Shown piece by piece: positions 39,681 to 55,725 of a stretch of 64,000 nucleotides of DNA. The translations under genes were made by a program, and so were the position numbers. The notes under the pieces are model-generated. The model saw nothing but the letters and a program-made list of their open reading frames with translations, was not told the origin of the DNA and made no database searches. The stretch covers positions 8,773,452 through 8,837,451 of the forward strand of contig CM049409.1 of NCBI GenBank assembly GCA_026929865.2, given 5' to 3'. How positions within the stretch are numbered: position 1 is the stretch's first letter; each line of letters starts with the position of its first letter. The stretch is from Hyperoplus lanceolatus. Taxonomy: Eukaryota; Chordata; Actinopteri; Uranoscopiformes; Ammodytidae.

Positions 39681-41652
39681 TGCTGTGACAAACAACCATA
39701 TTCCCTGCATGGCAGAGCTGGAGCATATTATTAATAATTTGCAAGGTGATTTAATTTTAGTTTTGCGTGTGTGATTTGAATTGTATATTTTTAAATATCT
39801 GTGCCATCTTTGCCAAAGCTCAGAAAGATCAAATCGTGTTTTTTGTGAAAGAGAACAAGACCTAAATCTGCATGCACAAGGATCAGCTATACGGGTTATA
39901 AAGCGTTTGACGATGATATCAGTTTTTCAAAAGAACGGCTGAATCTATAACGTTGTTACAAACCTTTTAATTTATAAGGTTTGAATTACCATAATTATAC
40001 TTATTTAATTTTTTTCACTAGAATTAATATCCACAAAGTATGCTTTGTAACGTAGTCTATAATGAACTCAATCAATACATCAGTGTTATATTTTTTTGGA
40101 TTTATTTTTTTACCAAGCTACAGTATATATTTATTTTGTTCTCTATATCCGCACACTCTCCCATCCCAGAAGCTCAAGAGCAATACTTCAAATCGGTATG
40201 ACAGCAAAGATGCTATAATTTATCTACTTGCAATCTGACTGCAGATGTAATATACAGTATAACTTGATCTTTAAAAAAAGCCATCATTGCTGAAGTCCAA
40301 CTTGCAACAACTATCATTGCCTCTCGAACAAATGTTATTTTTAGATACATCAATATTTGTATACAGGCTGAAGCTCACACCTCCCCGGTTTATATCTCTG
40401 TTAGAACAAAGCTTACCTGAAGCACCTGTTAGCAAGACTCTGATCTCTTCTGCTTTTTCAAACTGATATTTCATCATTCAGGAAAACCTGAAAACTTCTC
40501 AATAGTGTATACTGTATTCTTTCTCTTACTTGATCAATATTGTGTGACAGACACTGTCTAAAGTTATTGGTTAGAATATATTAGCAAAATTGTTAATACA
40601 CATTCGGGTAATGGGGGGGAGCTAGAATAAAGAGGCAAAGGCTGGGGAAAACACTGCATTTATAGTTACATAATTGGAAACCTCCTGCTTCTCATGCCGA
40701 AACAACCAATTTACCCGTGACCTATGTCACATAGCTATAATTACCTCCGTCCAATTAGAGGCGGATATTTAGCTCAGCCTACAGCCTCTACCTTGAATTT
40801 ACTTTTGCCAGGAATATTCCCTTTTGATTTTAGATCTCCTTACATCTAAATTGCACTTCTATAAAAATCATGGTCGCTGAGCACAAAAAAAACAATTGGT
40901 GAATTTCTGCTGAGTCACAGCAGCTGGAAGAGAAACGCGTACAGCATGTGTGTGTACATGTCTTGATTGCAAGAGATGTGAAGCCAAATAATTATTACTT
41001 AAGTATTAGAATTAGAATTATTTTTTGCTTGTTATTGACATGAATATCTAATACGGTCTGCTTTTCCTCTGTGCAGACGTGGCAAAACAAACTACATACA
41101 GTTAGGCATCCTAAGCTGCCATAGAGTGTACATATGTTCGCAAAATAAGTCAGTGGGCATTTGGATGAAGCATTCAACGAGCAGTAGCCTTTATGTCCAG
41201 TCTGTAGAGGGTTCAGCAATGGGTGTTTAAGGCCACAGTGTGTAAACTTAGTGATGAGTAAGCACATCGCTAATGCTCTTGACAGATCTGACAGCTTCTC
41301 TCCAGTAATACCCAGCTGCAGCTTCATCTCAAGGGTGTATTGAATTGAGACAGATTATTTGGAAAGTGATTCAAAACGGCCATTATTAAGTCCTCAATGC
41401 AGTCTGCTGAGATTCATTCGTACCACCTTGAACAGTGGGCAAGATAAGTCCAAAATGCAGTTGCCTAATAGCATTTCCAGGAAAAGCTGATGTTCCACTA
41501 CATATGTTAGGGGATAGTGCGTTGTAGTACACAGAGAAAGCGATCATGCGAGTTGGGTGGATTAGAAAATAAAATTAAGAAATGTAAAGTGAGTTGAAGA
41601 TGTGGCGGGGAAGTGGTTTGAACACCTAAAGCAGCTGATCTTTATTCATATC

Positions 41653-41685
<33 letters not shown>

Positions 41686-43232
41686 CTGGCTACAGGTCAC
41701 CACACATCATATTAAGTGTCTAGTTGAAACATACTGCCATATTGTGAGCTGGATATGATTATTATCACTGTGGAGAAATATCACATTGGAACATACATTT
41801 ACAAATATCAAATTGGAACATACATTTTGAGTATGTATTTTGAGTATGTATTATTATTTGAGAGCCATCTGCTTCAACACAATATGGTGCCACTCTCAAC
41901 ACTCCATTGACTTTAGTTGTTGTCTATTTTACAATGGACAATGGATAAGCTAAGAAGCTAAACTTCCTTAACGGTATAATCTACCTCTAATGTGATTGGC
42001 CTGCTCTATGTCAGTGAACAGTAATGGCTATTTGCAAACACATCATTTAAAATGAAAGAGAACTTTTGCACACAAGATATAGATCAGTACTGGGTCCATG
42101 CTAGATAACAGTAAACATAACAACTGATCAAGAAAAACAACAGGGTAAGAATATAGCTGAAATAAGTCAAAATACAGATAAATAATGTTTAAAGAAATAC
42201 CTAAAATCATTAAATATAGGCATAACTGCTGTTTTATTTTTTTTTTTAAAAAGGGATGTTAGAATTTACATTAATTTAAAGTTTTGACAAAGAAAACTGT
42301 AGAGGTTTCAAAACTCAATTTCTGAAACCTACTGTATATATTACATATTCATTACATATTAGTTTAAATATATGACAAAAAACTGAAAAGAAAATGCCTG
42401 AAATGTGTGCATTGTTTTGTGTGATGTGCAGATTGAAATACAGATGCTCATGTCACCTTCATTGTTAAAAACAAGAGTTATATAGGAATCATAAAATATT
42501 GCATTCTTTATTCATATTCTTCTTTCACCTCTTTTTACTAATTCTACTCAATATGTTCTGTTCACCACTGAGGATTAATGTTGGGGTACATAGAGAATAT
42601 AGGATAAAACCATTGCAAAATTACTTCATATCTGAAAATATCTGATTAGTCACAACAATATCGGCTGCCATGAAAACAAACATATTCAGCCCTGCTGCAG
42701 AGACTAAACCTAATATAAGTTACTATCAAGACCATTATAGGCATAACATGCACATAATGTGGCTGCTATGCATTGCCATGTAATAAACTAACATTTGTCA
42801 TCTACTGAAAATGCTGGTGCATTACAATTACAAGACAATTAATCATTCAAAAAAATCAAACCTCAAGAGTCATAGCAGCAGTAAATATGTCAATCTGTTA
42901 ATCATTTTATGGCACTAGGGATTACAAAGTTCGTTTATCAGTCTGTCTGTCACTTTATTGATCCAGACAACAGCAATTCTATGCATGTCTTGATGAAGTT
43001 GTGTACATATATGTATGGTCCCAGACTGTACTGATATTTATGGTCTGAAAATAAATTCTAAAAGCTTTGAATCTTTAATTTAACGGTATCATCAGAATCG
43101 CCGAAAAAACGCTTCAGTTTGTGCAGTGTTTTTTTTTTATATATATATCTGCAAAACTCAGTCCTCACTGCCTCAGCTTTGTGTTTAGTGCTAATAAGCA
43201 CACAAAGACAGCATTATCACTGTAAGCATGCA
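39681..43232. other. No gene recognised
   Basis: AT-rich DNA with one (TG)n run. A duplicated short stretch, ATTGGAACATACATTT, occurs twice near 41785 and 41813. Confidence 0.55.
41655..41684. repeat. (TG)n microsatellite
   Basis: About 15 TG units. Confidence 0.96.
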
Positions 43233-43755
43233 TTAAAGCTCCCATATTATACACTTTTCGGTTCTATTATACACCATATTATATGGTCTTAGTGGTCCCT
43301 AATACGTTTTTCTTTAATTGTTTGCTGAAAAAAACTTTCAGATAATTTATTGTACTATGCTGATGTTCAGCTAATCTCACAATGGCCTATTTTTTAAAAA
43401 GAGCTGCAGCTCCCCTCGTAAATATACAATCTTTGAGCTCCCCCCGCCCCCTGTCCAGAAGCGAAGCCAGATACGCCTTGACCTCTGTCTGTCAGGGCCT
43501 TGGAACAATAAGAAATAGGGGTGTGGGCTGCACAGTGGAAGCTTCTGGCTTTCCGGTTTTTGAGGTCAGAAAAGGGGAGAATTCTGACTGGAGTATATTG
43601 GGGGGGAGGGGTGGCGGTTTCAGAAAGGGGGACAGTGAGAAAAGGAGAGATTGTTGTTTCTTTAAATATTTTGGCAGTCTCTAGGCACACCTTGGACCCA
43701 TAGATATGTTAGAATACATTTAAAAAGTGCATTTAGCATAATATGTGACCTTTAA
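43233..43755. mobile_element. Short TTAA-flanked element, related to 19772-22211
   Basis: Left TTAAAGCTCCCATATTATA and right CATAATATGTGACCTTTAA share the ATATTATG core and TTAA boundaries with the larger element. The 523-bp interior includes a GC-rich part (about 43390-43640) with overlapping open frames on both strands and no recognisable domain. Confidence 0.65.
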
Positions 43756-46947
<3,192 letters not shown>

Positions 46948-48700
46948 TCAAGGTCAAGGTCAAGGTCACTTGTATTTATATAGCACCTTATAAGAACCTA
47001 AATTCACCAAAGTGCTTTACATAAAATACATATATTAAAATACAACAGCACACATTAAAAAACACTTACATCAATGACAGAAAACAATTCATTAAAACGT
47101 AAAAGCCTGTGAAAAAAGGTGAGTTTTAAGAGTGGACTTGAAGGTTTCCAGAGACTCAGATGAGCGAATATGGTGTGGTAAGCTGTTCCAAAGTTTCGGG
47201 GCAACCACGGAGAATGCACGATCGCCTTTAGTTTTAAGCCTGCTGTTTGGCACATCCAGAGATAAGCTGTTTGCAGACCTCAGAGCTCTGCTTGGTCTAT
47301 GGACCTGTATGAGATCCGCCAAGTACACGGGGGCCATACCATTTAAAACTTTAAAAACAAACATCAGGATCTTAAAATCTATTCTGAAGCGGACCGGAAG
47401 CCAGTGCAGGGAGGCTAGAACAGGGGTTATGTGTTCCCGCTTCTTTGTGCCTGTCAGAAGACGAGCAGCTGAGTTCTGTACAAGCTGCAGGCGACGCAGC
47501 GAGCGCTGGTCTAAACCTACATACAGTGAATTGCAATAATCCAGTCTTGAGAAAATGAAGGCATGAATAACCTTCTCCAGGTCACTGGGAGAGAGGTAAG
47601 GTTTTACCTTGGCCAGAAGTCTCAGCTGGAAGAAGGCACCTTTGACTACAGAGCCAATTTGCTTTTCAAATTTAAAATCTCTGTCAAACATGACACCAAG
47701 GCTCTTAATGACAGAGCAGTTTTTTAAACCCAGGGATGGGGGTAGAGCAGCAATACAGTCGGCATAACATTCTACACGCCCAAACACTATACCTTCTGTC
47801 TTACTGTCATTAAGACTCAGGAAACTAAAACTCATCCAAGTCTTAATTTCATTTAGACAAGCAAGAATTTTTTTTGCAGAGTCTTTACAGTTCATTTTCA
47901 AAGGGAGATAAATCTGAACATCATCAGCATAGCAATGAAAAGACACATTATGTTTGCGAACATGTACAGAGAAAACAATAAAGGACCTAAAACAGACCCT
48001 TGGGGTACCCCACAAGTAAAAGGGGTCGCACTAGAAGAAAAAAGTCCTAAATTAACTGAGAAAGTCCTATCAGTCAAGTAGGACTGGAGCAGCTTGAGGG
48101 CAGCGCCCTTAATACCAACATACTGCTCTAGGCGTGACAGCAGGGTCCTGTGATCGACTGTGTCGAAAGCAGCTGTTAAATCTAATGTCACCATGATAGC
48201 AGCACACCCAGAATCAGTTACAATGAGATCATTAAAAACTCTTAAAAGGGCAGTTTCTGTGCTATGTCGGGGTCTAAAACCAGACTGGAACTTTTCAAAA
48301 ATGTCATTACTCTCTAGAAATGATAGCAGCTGGGTGGCCATTACTTTCTCCAACACATTTGATAAAAAGGGGAGTTTCGAGATAGGCCGAAAGTTAGAGA
48401 GGATAGATGGGTCAAGACCAGGCTTTTTGATTAGCGGCTGCACTATAGCATGCTTAAAAGGAGCTGGAAAACACGCTGAGCTAAAACAAGCATGAAACAA
48501 CAATAAAATGAACGAGCCAACAGAATTAAAAACATTTTTAAAGAGACGCGAAGGAATGCTATCTGAAAGGCAGTTTGTGGGGCGTTGTTTCTGCACTACA
48601 TCCAACAGCTGAGACCATGATAAAGGTTTAAACTGGTCTTTAAATGTACCCGTGCCCCCTTCTGTGGAATGTCTATGCAATTTAAGTATCTCAAATTAAT
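46948..48700 (-). mobile_element. L2-type (CR1 superclade) LINE, 5'-truncated
   Basis: A non-LTR retrotransposon copy in reverse orientation. The coding part lies at 47092-48680. Its 3' end, at the low coordinate, carries the common fish-LINE tail (TTGTATTTATATAGCACC and CAAAGTGCTTTACAT on the plus strand) and finishes in three tandem AGGTCA units (46948-46968). Such short 3' terminal tandem repeats are usual for L2-type elements. No endonuclease domain is seen, so the copy is 5' truncated near 48700; the exact 5' edge is uncertain. It lies upstream of the putative INSYN2A first exon, on the opposite strand. Confidence 0.85.
47092..48680 (-). pseudogene. LINE reverse transcriptase, broken by one frameshift
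   Basis: Two overlapping open frames on the minus strand make one reverse transcriptase split by a frameshift near 47965. The upstream frame (48680 to 47898) has HAIVQPLIKKPGLDPSILSN, then FRPISKLPFLSNVLEKVMA, SGFRPRHSTETALLRVFNDL, LDLTAAFDTVDHRTLLSRLE and GVPQGSVLGPLLFSLYM. These are the conserved RT blocks, including the first catalytic aspartate. The downstream frame (48015 to 47092) carries the catalytic YADD box (47931-47920) and the long C-terminal region ending in PKLWNSLPHHIRSSESLETF. No stop lies inside either half, so the copy is fairly young. Endonuclease is not seen. The plus-strand frames here are shadows. Confidence 0.87.
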
Positions 48701-49379
48701 GTCCTGGCATATCATATTATTTTTCCCACTAAATCTGGTACTATGTAGTTGCACATTTCGGGAATAGATAAATAACAGAAAAAAGAATATTCATAGACGA
48801 GCAAAGATCAAAACAAACTCATTTCGGCTTCAGGTCAGTGGTGTTAGCTACACACACGAATGTATTGACTTTTGAAAAAAAGGCTATATCAACCTAATAT
48901 GACATCAAATAAGCTTCTTATCATCTGATTATTTGTTTGTTAAACTAACAAACAAAGCCTAATACACACAAGATAATTGCTTTTAGGATCGATTATTATG
49001 TCAATTCCCTGTAATACTTGACTTTATTGAGTGACAAACTTCTACGCAAGAGGGAGAATATTAGAAATTCAACTTGTGCGCAAAATCAATATTCCCTGTT
49101 TTCCAGTGAAGGACATTCCTCTCTGCGCGTCTCTCTCCGTATCGGTGTCTCCATTACTCCCTCTCGTCATTTCATTTTCTCTCTAATCAAAGATTCTCAT
49201 TAACACAGCTGCCCTGTTGGCTCTTCGCCTCCCTCATTCCCCCTTTTGTGCTGCTACAGAGCCACTTCTCTTCTCCTCCTTTGCGCGATTCAGCCCTCTT
49301 CACCACCTCTCATAAACAATGTGAAAGATGTATCTAAACAGGGGCCGGAGACATCCAATTAAAAGCACAATGCATTATT

Positions 49380-49456
49380 ATTTCACAGCTCCCCCTCCCT
49401 GCCGTCTCCCGGAGCCCTTCGGATTATATAACATCTCAGTGTAAACAGAGCCAGCC
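49380..49456 (+). promoter_or_regulatory. Putative core promoter with TATA-like box
   Basis: A TTATATAA box lies at 49424-49431, between a GC-rich stretch (CCCTCCCTGCCGTCTCCCGG) and a purine-rich leader. The local base composition differs from the AT-rich flanks. It lies about 9.5 kb upstream of the INSYN2A coding exon on the same strand and just before a segment with consensus splice donors. This is an inference from layout and motif only. Confidence 0.35.
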
Positions 49457-50116
49457 TCTGGATGGCAAGTTGAGGGGGTCTTCGCCGAGGATGCAGCTCA
49501 GCGACTCTGGACTTTCCCCAGCAGCTTGCGTACAACCATCATCCCTCCTCCTTCTATCCTTCCTCCTCCTCCTTTCGACCCCTTTGCTATATCCACCCAC
49601 CCATCCACCCACCAGCCCACCCTCTCTCTGCCTTCCCTACACACACATACACACTCAATCACAAATGCACAGGGATTGCAGCAACGGCAGCAGCACCACG
49701 AGATGGAGATCTCCACTGCGTGTGTGAGTGCCTGTTCCCGGTGAGTGCAGGGACAACAAGAGCGAATGAGTGTCATTGATGCTTGAATGAGGTGTACACT
49801 GGCGAAGAGGGGGGAGAGAGCAGAGTAAAGGCAAGAGTGGGATATATCTGAGGAACCAATGAGGTTTTGAGGCAATGTATTTCTGCTTTTTTCCCTCTCC
49901 CTCTCCCATCCCGATAACCTGAATCTTTGCCGGATGTGCCACAACTACTCCAGCTGTCACTGCACCGGCCGCCTGTCTTTCTGTCCTCCTGCTGCCTGCC
50001 AGAGCTGCTCCAGTGGCTGGACGCTACCCTGGCGCCCCCCGTATACATGGATGAACACTGGCTCCGCAGGGGATCAGTGCTTTCTTGTCCTTTGCACCTC
50101 TGAGCTGTCTCTCAAG
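49457..50116 (+). other. Putative noncoding first exon(s) of INSYN2A
   Basis: This GC-rich segment ends at a strong donor, CTCAAG|GTAAGT (exon end 50116). A second candidate donor, CCCG|GTGAGTGC, lies at 49740/49741, and a possible acceptor, ACTACTCCAG, ends at 49954. So it could be one long noncoding exon or two. Short open frames starting at 49470 and 49526 contain proline- and leucine-rich or simple sequence and look like upstream ORFs, not a product. The INSYN2A coding exon begins five bases before its ATG, so it needs an upstream noncoding exon, and this is the best candidate on that strand. It could instead belong to an unrelated lncRNA. Confidence 0.4.
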
Positions 50117-51106
50117 GTAAGTTAAGCTTCCTCTTTTTGGAGTTGCACACATACACACAGGTATTGCAAGAAAGAGTATGGGGCTCATCCTGTCTGCATT
50201 TTAGAATCTCAACTGAATCAAAGCAGATATCAGAAGCAAGCAAGAATTCTGATAAAACTACTGTTAGAAGTCTTAGGTTGGTTACTGAGGCGTGCATGTG
50301 TACGATCCCTGCATGCATCAGATGTGGATAAATGAGGGAGGGGTCAAATCTGCATCAAAGCATTGAAAGGTTCAATGACTAATCAGGAAGATATATCAAA
50401 GGTTTTTCTTCAATATTTAAATGAAGACAAAAGGTGATGTCATTTGCACTTTGATTTATACACCTAAAATAATGTGTGTCTTTGCAGCCTTTGACAGACG
50501 TGCAGTATTTATCTGATGAGGCACAGGCTGATTATCGACATGGCTGTACCTGTGAATTGCCTGGGCTTAATAGTGAAGATTATTTAGGAGCGCTCACTAA
50601 TAGACTATTGTATATTATACAGTAATTGACTGTTCGAAGGAAGATAATTCACTGCAAAAACATCCATCGTATTGAGCACCGTAGACTATATGACAAATTC
50701 ATATGCGATGAGGGATGTCCTCCTCAAGGCTGAATTTTCATAAAAGGTGGATTCACACTCATCAAGGCTAATGACATGTGTGATCTGGGAAGCTCTAGGG
50801 TATTGCATCACGTAGAAAGCTTCACTTATAGTCATTGCCCCCCCCCCCCCCATCCTCTCTCACAGGAAACACACATAGGCTACATCTCCCAGGTGCCAAA
50901 AAACACTGTGGCGTGTCTATCTCAGTATATTTTTCACTTATAAATCATCTTCTACATTCCACCCCAGTTAATCATCAGATCGACCTGGTTACACATGTAT
51001 TCCCGTAGCCCAACCCCTAATTAATCAAGGAACTCATCAGGGTGATGCACTATGTAAGGTGTAAAGTGTTTAAGCCTGCCTGTCTTCTCCATTTTTTTCA
51101 GCAAGA

Positions 51107-51247
<141 letters not shown>

Positions 51248-51477
51248 GTAATGCCCTTCTGCATATCAGCTTCTCAAACTTACTCTTCCTGAAGATCCAT
51301 TTCACAGCCAGTGCTCTCAAACAGGAGATACAGGGATGGGAGCTATTTTAATCCTCCAACTTTACCCCACAACTGCAAGTGCTGCTAAGTGATAAATCTT
51401 TTAAGCCAATGTCATAAAGCAAACTTTCACAGGTGGAGCCGGAAAAGATAGCTGTGAACGACAACTGGACTAAGATG

Positions 51478-51504
<27 letters not shown>
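51478..51504. repeat. (TG)n microsatellite
   Basis: About 13 TG units. Confidence 0.95.
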
Positions 51505-51508
<4 letters not shown>

Positions 51509-53129
51509 TGCGTGCAGGGCTGGGATCAATTTCAAATATTGAACAAAAGACAATGTAAGAATTGTGGACTACAGGGGGCTTACGTTGTTGCAGGGAACAA
51601 GTTGCTGATGCTGTATTGGGAACAAGATTACTGCAACACAGAGTTTGTAAGGGCAGACCCATACTGTACCACCCTGCTATAGGAATGTATTACTTCACGC
51701 ACCCGCAACCTTATGGATTGGACAACAGCAGTGATATCTCATCCTTTGCCTCGTACATATAAAGACACTGTTGGTGGTGCAATGTCACATGTATGCAATA
51801 TCACTTGCTCAAACTAATTCCTCGTTAAACATGGATGAAATGCACAGTAACAACGCATACATTCAAATGCATGGGGGATTCTGTGCACAGCATGAACCCG
51901 TATCATTGGTTGTGATGCATTTACTTGCATTACTAAAATGCTGAGTTACAGCAGTGTAGAGCATCTCATTTTTATGATGCAATCAGGCCACTGAAATAAC
52001 ATTACTTAACCATTAACGAGAGTGGCTAGACAGTGTTAGCCATGTAAAAATCCCACAGATGCACTTCAGTAATTATTGCGTTGACGTCAACGGGGATGTA
52101 AGGCAATCTAAGGAAAGCCATCTTTCTCTCTGCTTTGCGACGAGGGTTTAAATCATGAGTCAGCAGTGTTTTAGAACAGCTTTTGCATGGGAAAAGAGAT
52201 CCTCCGTCAACATGTTTTACAAACCGCCACGTTTCTACAAGATTGTGGTCATAGTAAATCAATCAAGATAGTGTTAGCTAAAGGTGTTTTATTTGTTCTC
52301 ATACACGCAGAATTTTAGCTGCAAGAAATGAAGGGCAATTGGAATAGACAACATGGTCTACCATGGTACATAAGGAGATTTCAGAGGATTACTTTTGCAA
52401 TTTTAGAGTCAATGCATTATTTATAATCCTTTGGATAGCTGAGGCCAAATCAGGGAAGGACTTCAGGTCATTAGCAGAGATATAGCTTGCTTTGACAAGA
52501 GGCAGAGGAGATTCTCGTTTACCTATCTGAAATCATCCATGAGACCCATGAGCCTCTCTGTCACTCTCTGTGTATCTGACTACCAACAATAATAGGTCAT
52601 TCAGGAGCTTATCTTGATTCCTGGTTTGTGAATTACCATTTAGCTGCTTTACATGCCTTACATGGCTGTATAGGAAATTGTATACTATAAGCAAAGACTT
52701 CCTGCAGATGCGATTACCTTTTCAGTGGTGTGAGATTGGTATTTCTGAGTGTGAAGCAGTGGGATCCCATTTCAATCAGCCTAGAAAAAAATCCTTTTTA
52801 TCTGTGGAACCTCTTCTGACAAACAACTCACGCTAAAATCAGAGCTATGTATTGGAAGAAATACTGTACCACCCCACAAAGAAATGTAACCGCTCCAAAT
52901 TCCAAAACAACTGTGTATGAATTCATGACACATCATACCATATTGCTTGTGTATAATGAGATTAGGCTAGCTGCTTGTGAAGTGACACTAGAAGCTGTTG
53001 GCATGCAGTGTAAGGAAGTAAGATGAAACATACAGTTGCCTCAATATATTCCATTTCATCAACAGTTTGAGCTGAGGGGTTAGTATAGGTAACAGTGGAC
53101 AGTCTGTAAGGTGAAACACATGACAGGTG

Positions 53130-53130
<1 letters not shown>

Positions 53131-53172
<42 letters not shown>
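53131..53172. repeat. (TG)n microsatellite
   Basis: About 21 TG units, followed by GCGCACACACGC. Confidence 0.97.
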
Positions 53173-53175
<3 letters not shown>

Positions 53176-55616
53176 ACACACGCTTATTAAGATCCTGATA
53201 AAGGCCTTTCTTTGAAAATATGACAAAAAGGCCCCCACACACTAATCATAATACACAGAATCATCATACAGTAAGTACATAGAGAGATAGACAACTATGA
53301 AGTTCCCATATGCATGTATGTACACTGACACACTCAAAAAACAAAACACATTTCATAGTCACGTCACTGGAACTCTGCACTGCAGATGAAGATCAATGTC
53401 ACACCAGAAATTACTATTAATCTAATCTAGATAACTTCCCTTTTGCAGATTTAATGGGAGTAGTGAAATTGATAGTAAGATCACTTTCAGAAAAGCTGCA
53501 GCACCATGAATAGCTTGCTTTTGTGCAGTGATAAATGATTCATTGTAGCTTATTTATTGCATGGTGTCTTGTCATATGAAAATTATTAACTAGCTCTTTC
53601 TGATGTTTCCTTTCAACCATATCAGACATACTTTAATTTCCTTGTGATGACTGATACAGTTTATGCTCTAGCTATGTGTTTCATCAGGCAATATTTGATG
53701 TTATAGACCTTAATTTGAAACTCTGCATGGGGAGTGATTATAATCAAGCAGCACTTTGTTGTGTTGTGAAAGTGTCACATTAGGAGGTCCTGTGTGTGAT
53801 CAGAGCAGTTTGAGGTTAACAACATAATCCAAACAAATCAAGCTATGACTTAGGATATGTGTAAAAATTAAGGAAATACTTTCTACTTTATTATAAAAAA
53901 TAATAAATTGTAGCTCACCATACATGGTATTTATTTAAGTAAGGATTTTAATTAAGGATCTACGAATGCTTTGCTAATCATAAACATCTATAGTTTGATT
54001 TATTCAAAGCAATTCTCCCAATTTATATCACTAAACCATTTGCTTAAACATTTGTTAGAACAGAGGCATATCATACTTTTTGGAAACTCCTAGTGAAAAC
54101 TGTTTATCATTTACAATTATGTTCAAATGATTTCAAAGCATTAATGAAGTCATTCTGACACTTTTGGTTAAGTGCAAATGTTCTTGTGAACTGTTATAAA
54201 AGCCCTTAAATTGTAACATACAGTAATATAAACATTTAAAGTTGAATTTCTGTTTAGTGAACCAACTCACATGGAACAGATTTATGATCTGGACGCAGAG
54301 TACAGTATACAGGGTTTATAATGGGTGTCTATACTCTGACCTCATCACTCCACTCAGCGCAGCGGAAAAACCTATTTCTTTGAGTTGTAATGTTTCCCTA
54401 ATCCATAGCTAAAGATGATCAGTGTGAATAAAATATACAGTAAATGAGAATCCCCTATGTGCTATAAAATAGACTCTCCCATGGAATAAATACATTTCAA
54501 AACATTTTATTTGAGGGTACACCACTTGAGATACCAATACAGTACCAATACATTACACAAAACAAACTATTAAAGACAAACACATACAGTACACAGGCTC
54601 TCACAATTATCTCCAAAAATAGCAAAAATAATAAAACAAATAAATATGTACATTCAAAAACAAGAGCAAGGTGATTTAAGATAAACAAGCAAAGAAGTCT
54701 TGAAGCTTTGTGAAGAAGTGATTGCTCTGAGTAAAAAAGGCAACTTCAATTTGAAGGTGCTTTAAACTTAAATGCTCATCTCCCAACGTTTTAGAATATT
54801 CGAGAAACAACAAAAAAGGGTTGTTGAGTGTGTCTAAGTGAATATGATGAAGTAAATGGAACAAGAAGCTGCTTGAGGTAAAAAGGCAACCAATGAAAAT
54901 TACTCCTCGAGTCAGGGGGAAGCCACTCAAGTCGACCATACATGAAACACTGATGTGTTTGATAAGGACACCTCAGAACATGTTGATGGAATGTGTGCAG
55001 GACAGCACTCTTGTTTGAATCACAAAATATGATGAACACTGCTTCTCTCTGAGAGAGACCTGAGTGTGCAGTGATCCAATGGGAAACCTAAAAAAATGAC
55101 ATAAGCCAAAGGGGAAATAAGCTAAAAGAGAATGGTGCCCAAAACACCTATAATACTGAAACTCAAGTATTGCTATTTCACCACTTCACAAATCAACAGC
55201 ACAAATGTGTCATAATGCATTTGTAAGACAATAAAAATAAGGTCTGCTTCTCAATGTTATCTTTCACAACATAGCACATGTAAAATAAAGCAATAACAGC
55301 CAACAGCCTTGGATATACTGTAGTTCAAGAATATTGTCAAGCACACAAATATTTCATGAACAGAGCATGAAAATGTATTAAATTCATGCACAAAAGCATA
55401 ACTAGCAAATATTTGGCTTGATGAGATAAGATCTGCCATCTCAACAATGATACCATCCAAGTTACAATGAAACTGTGTTTCTAGGTTGATGTGTATATAT
55501 GAACCCAACAGCTGATACATTAAACAATTAACAGTTTGTCAATGTTTAAATAACAACAAATGAAAAACCTACAAAAACTACAAGTTGCAAGTTTCAGTGG
55601 AGTAGGCAATGTAAGC

Positions 55617-55710
55617 CAGGGATTCCCAAAGTGTGGTGCGTGCGCACCCCTGGGGGTGCGTGAGCTGCTGCTAGGGGGTGCGCGAGATGAAAAATGTAAT
55701 GGCGGTCTGA
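55617..55710. mobile_element. hAT-like left end only (truncated or interrupted)
   Basis: CAGGGATTCCCAAAGTGTGG followed by GTGCG and GGGGGTGCG repeats is the usual start of fish hAT copies. No matching right end was found downstream, so the copy is broken, possibly by insertion of the 55726-56638 element. Confidence 0.5.
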
Positions 55711-55725
55711 TCATTACACAATCCA

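Noticed and set aside
42930-43090. Possible retroposon tail (CACTTTATTGATCCAGACAA)
   Set aside because: It resembles the inverse of a LINE tail, but the fragment is too short and isolated to call.
48160-48495. Plus-strand open frame of 111 codons, and 47132-47539 (+)
   Set aside because: Antisense shadows of the LINE reverse transcriptase.
49498-49944. Minus-strand open frame of 148 codons
   Set aside because: It is antisense to the GC-rich segment with plus-strand splice donors. Composition is arginine/glycine/valine-rich from simple sequence, with no domain.
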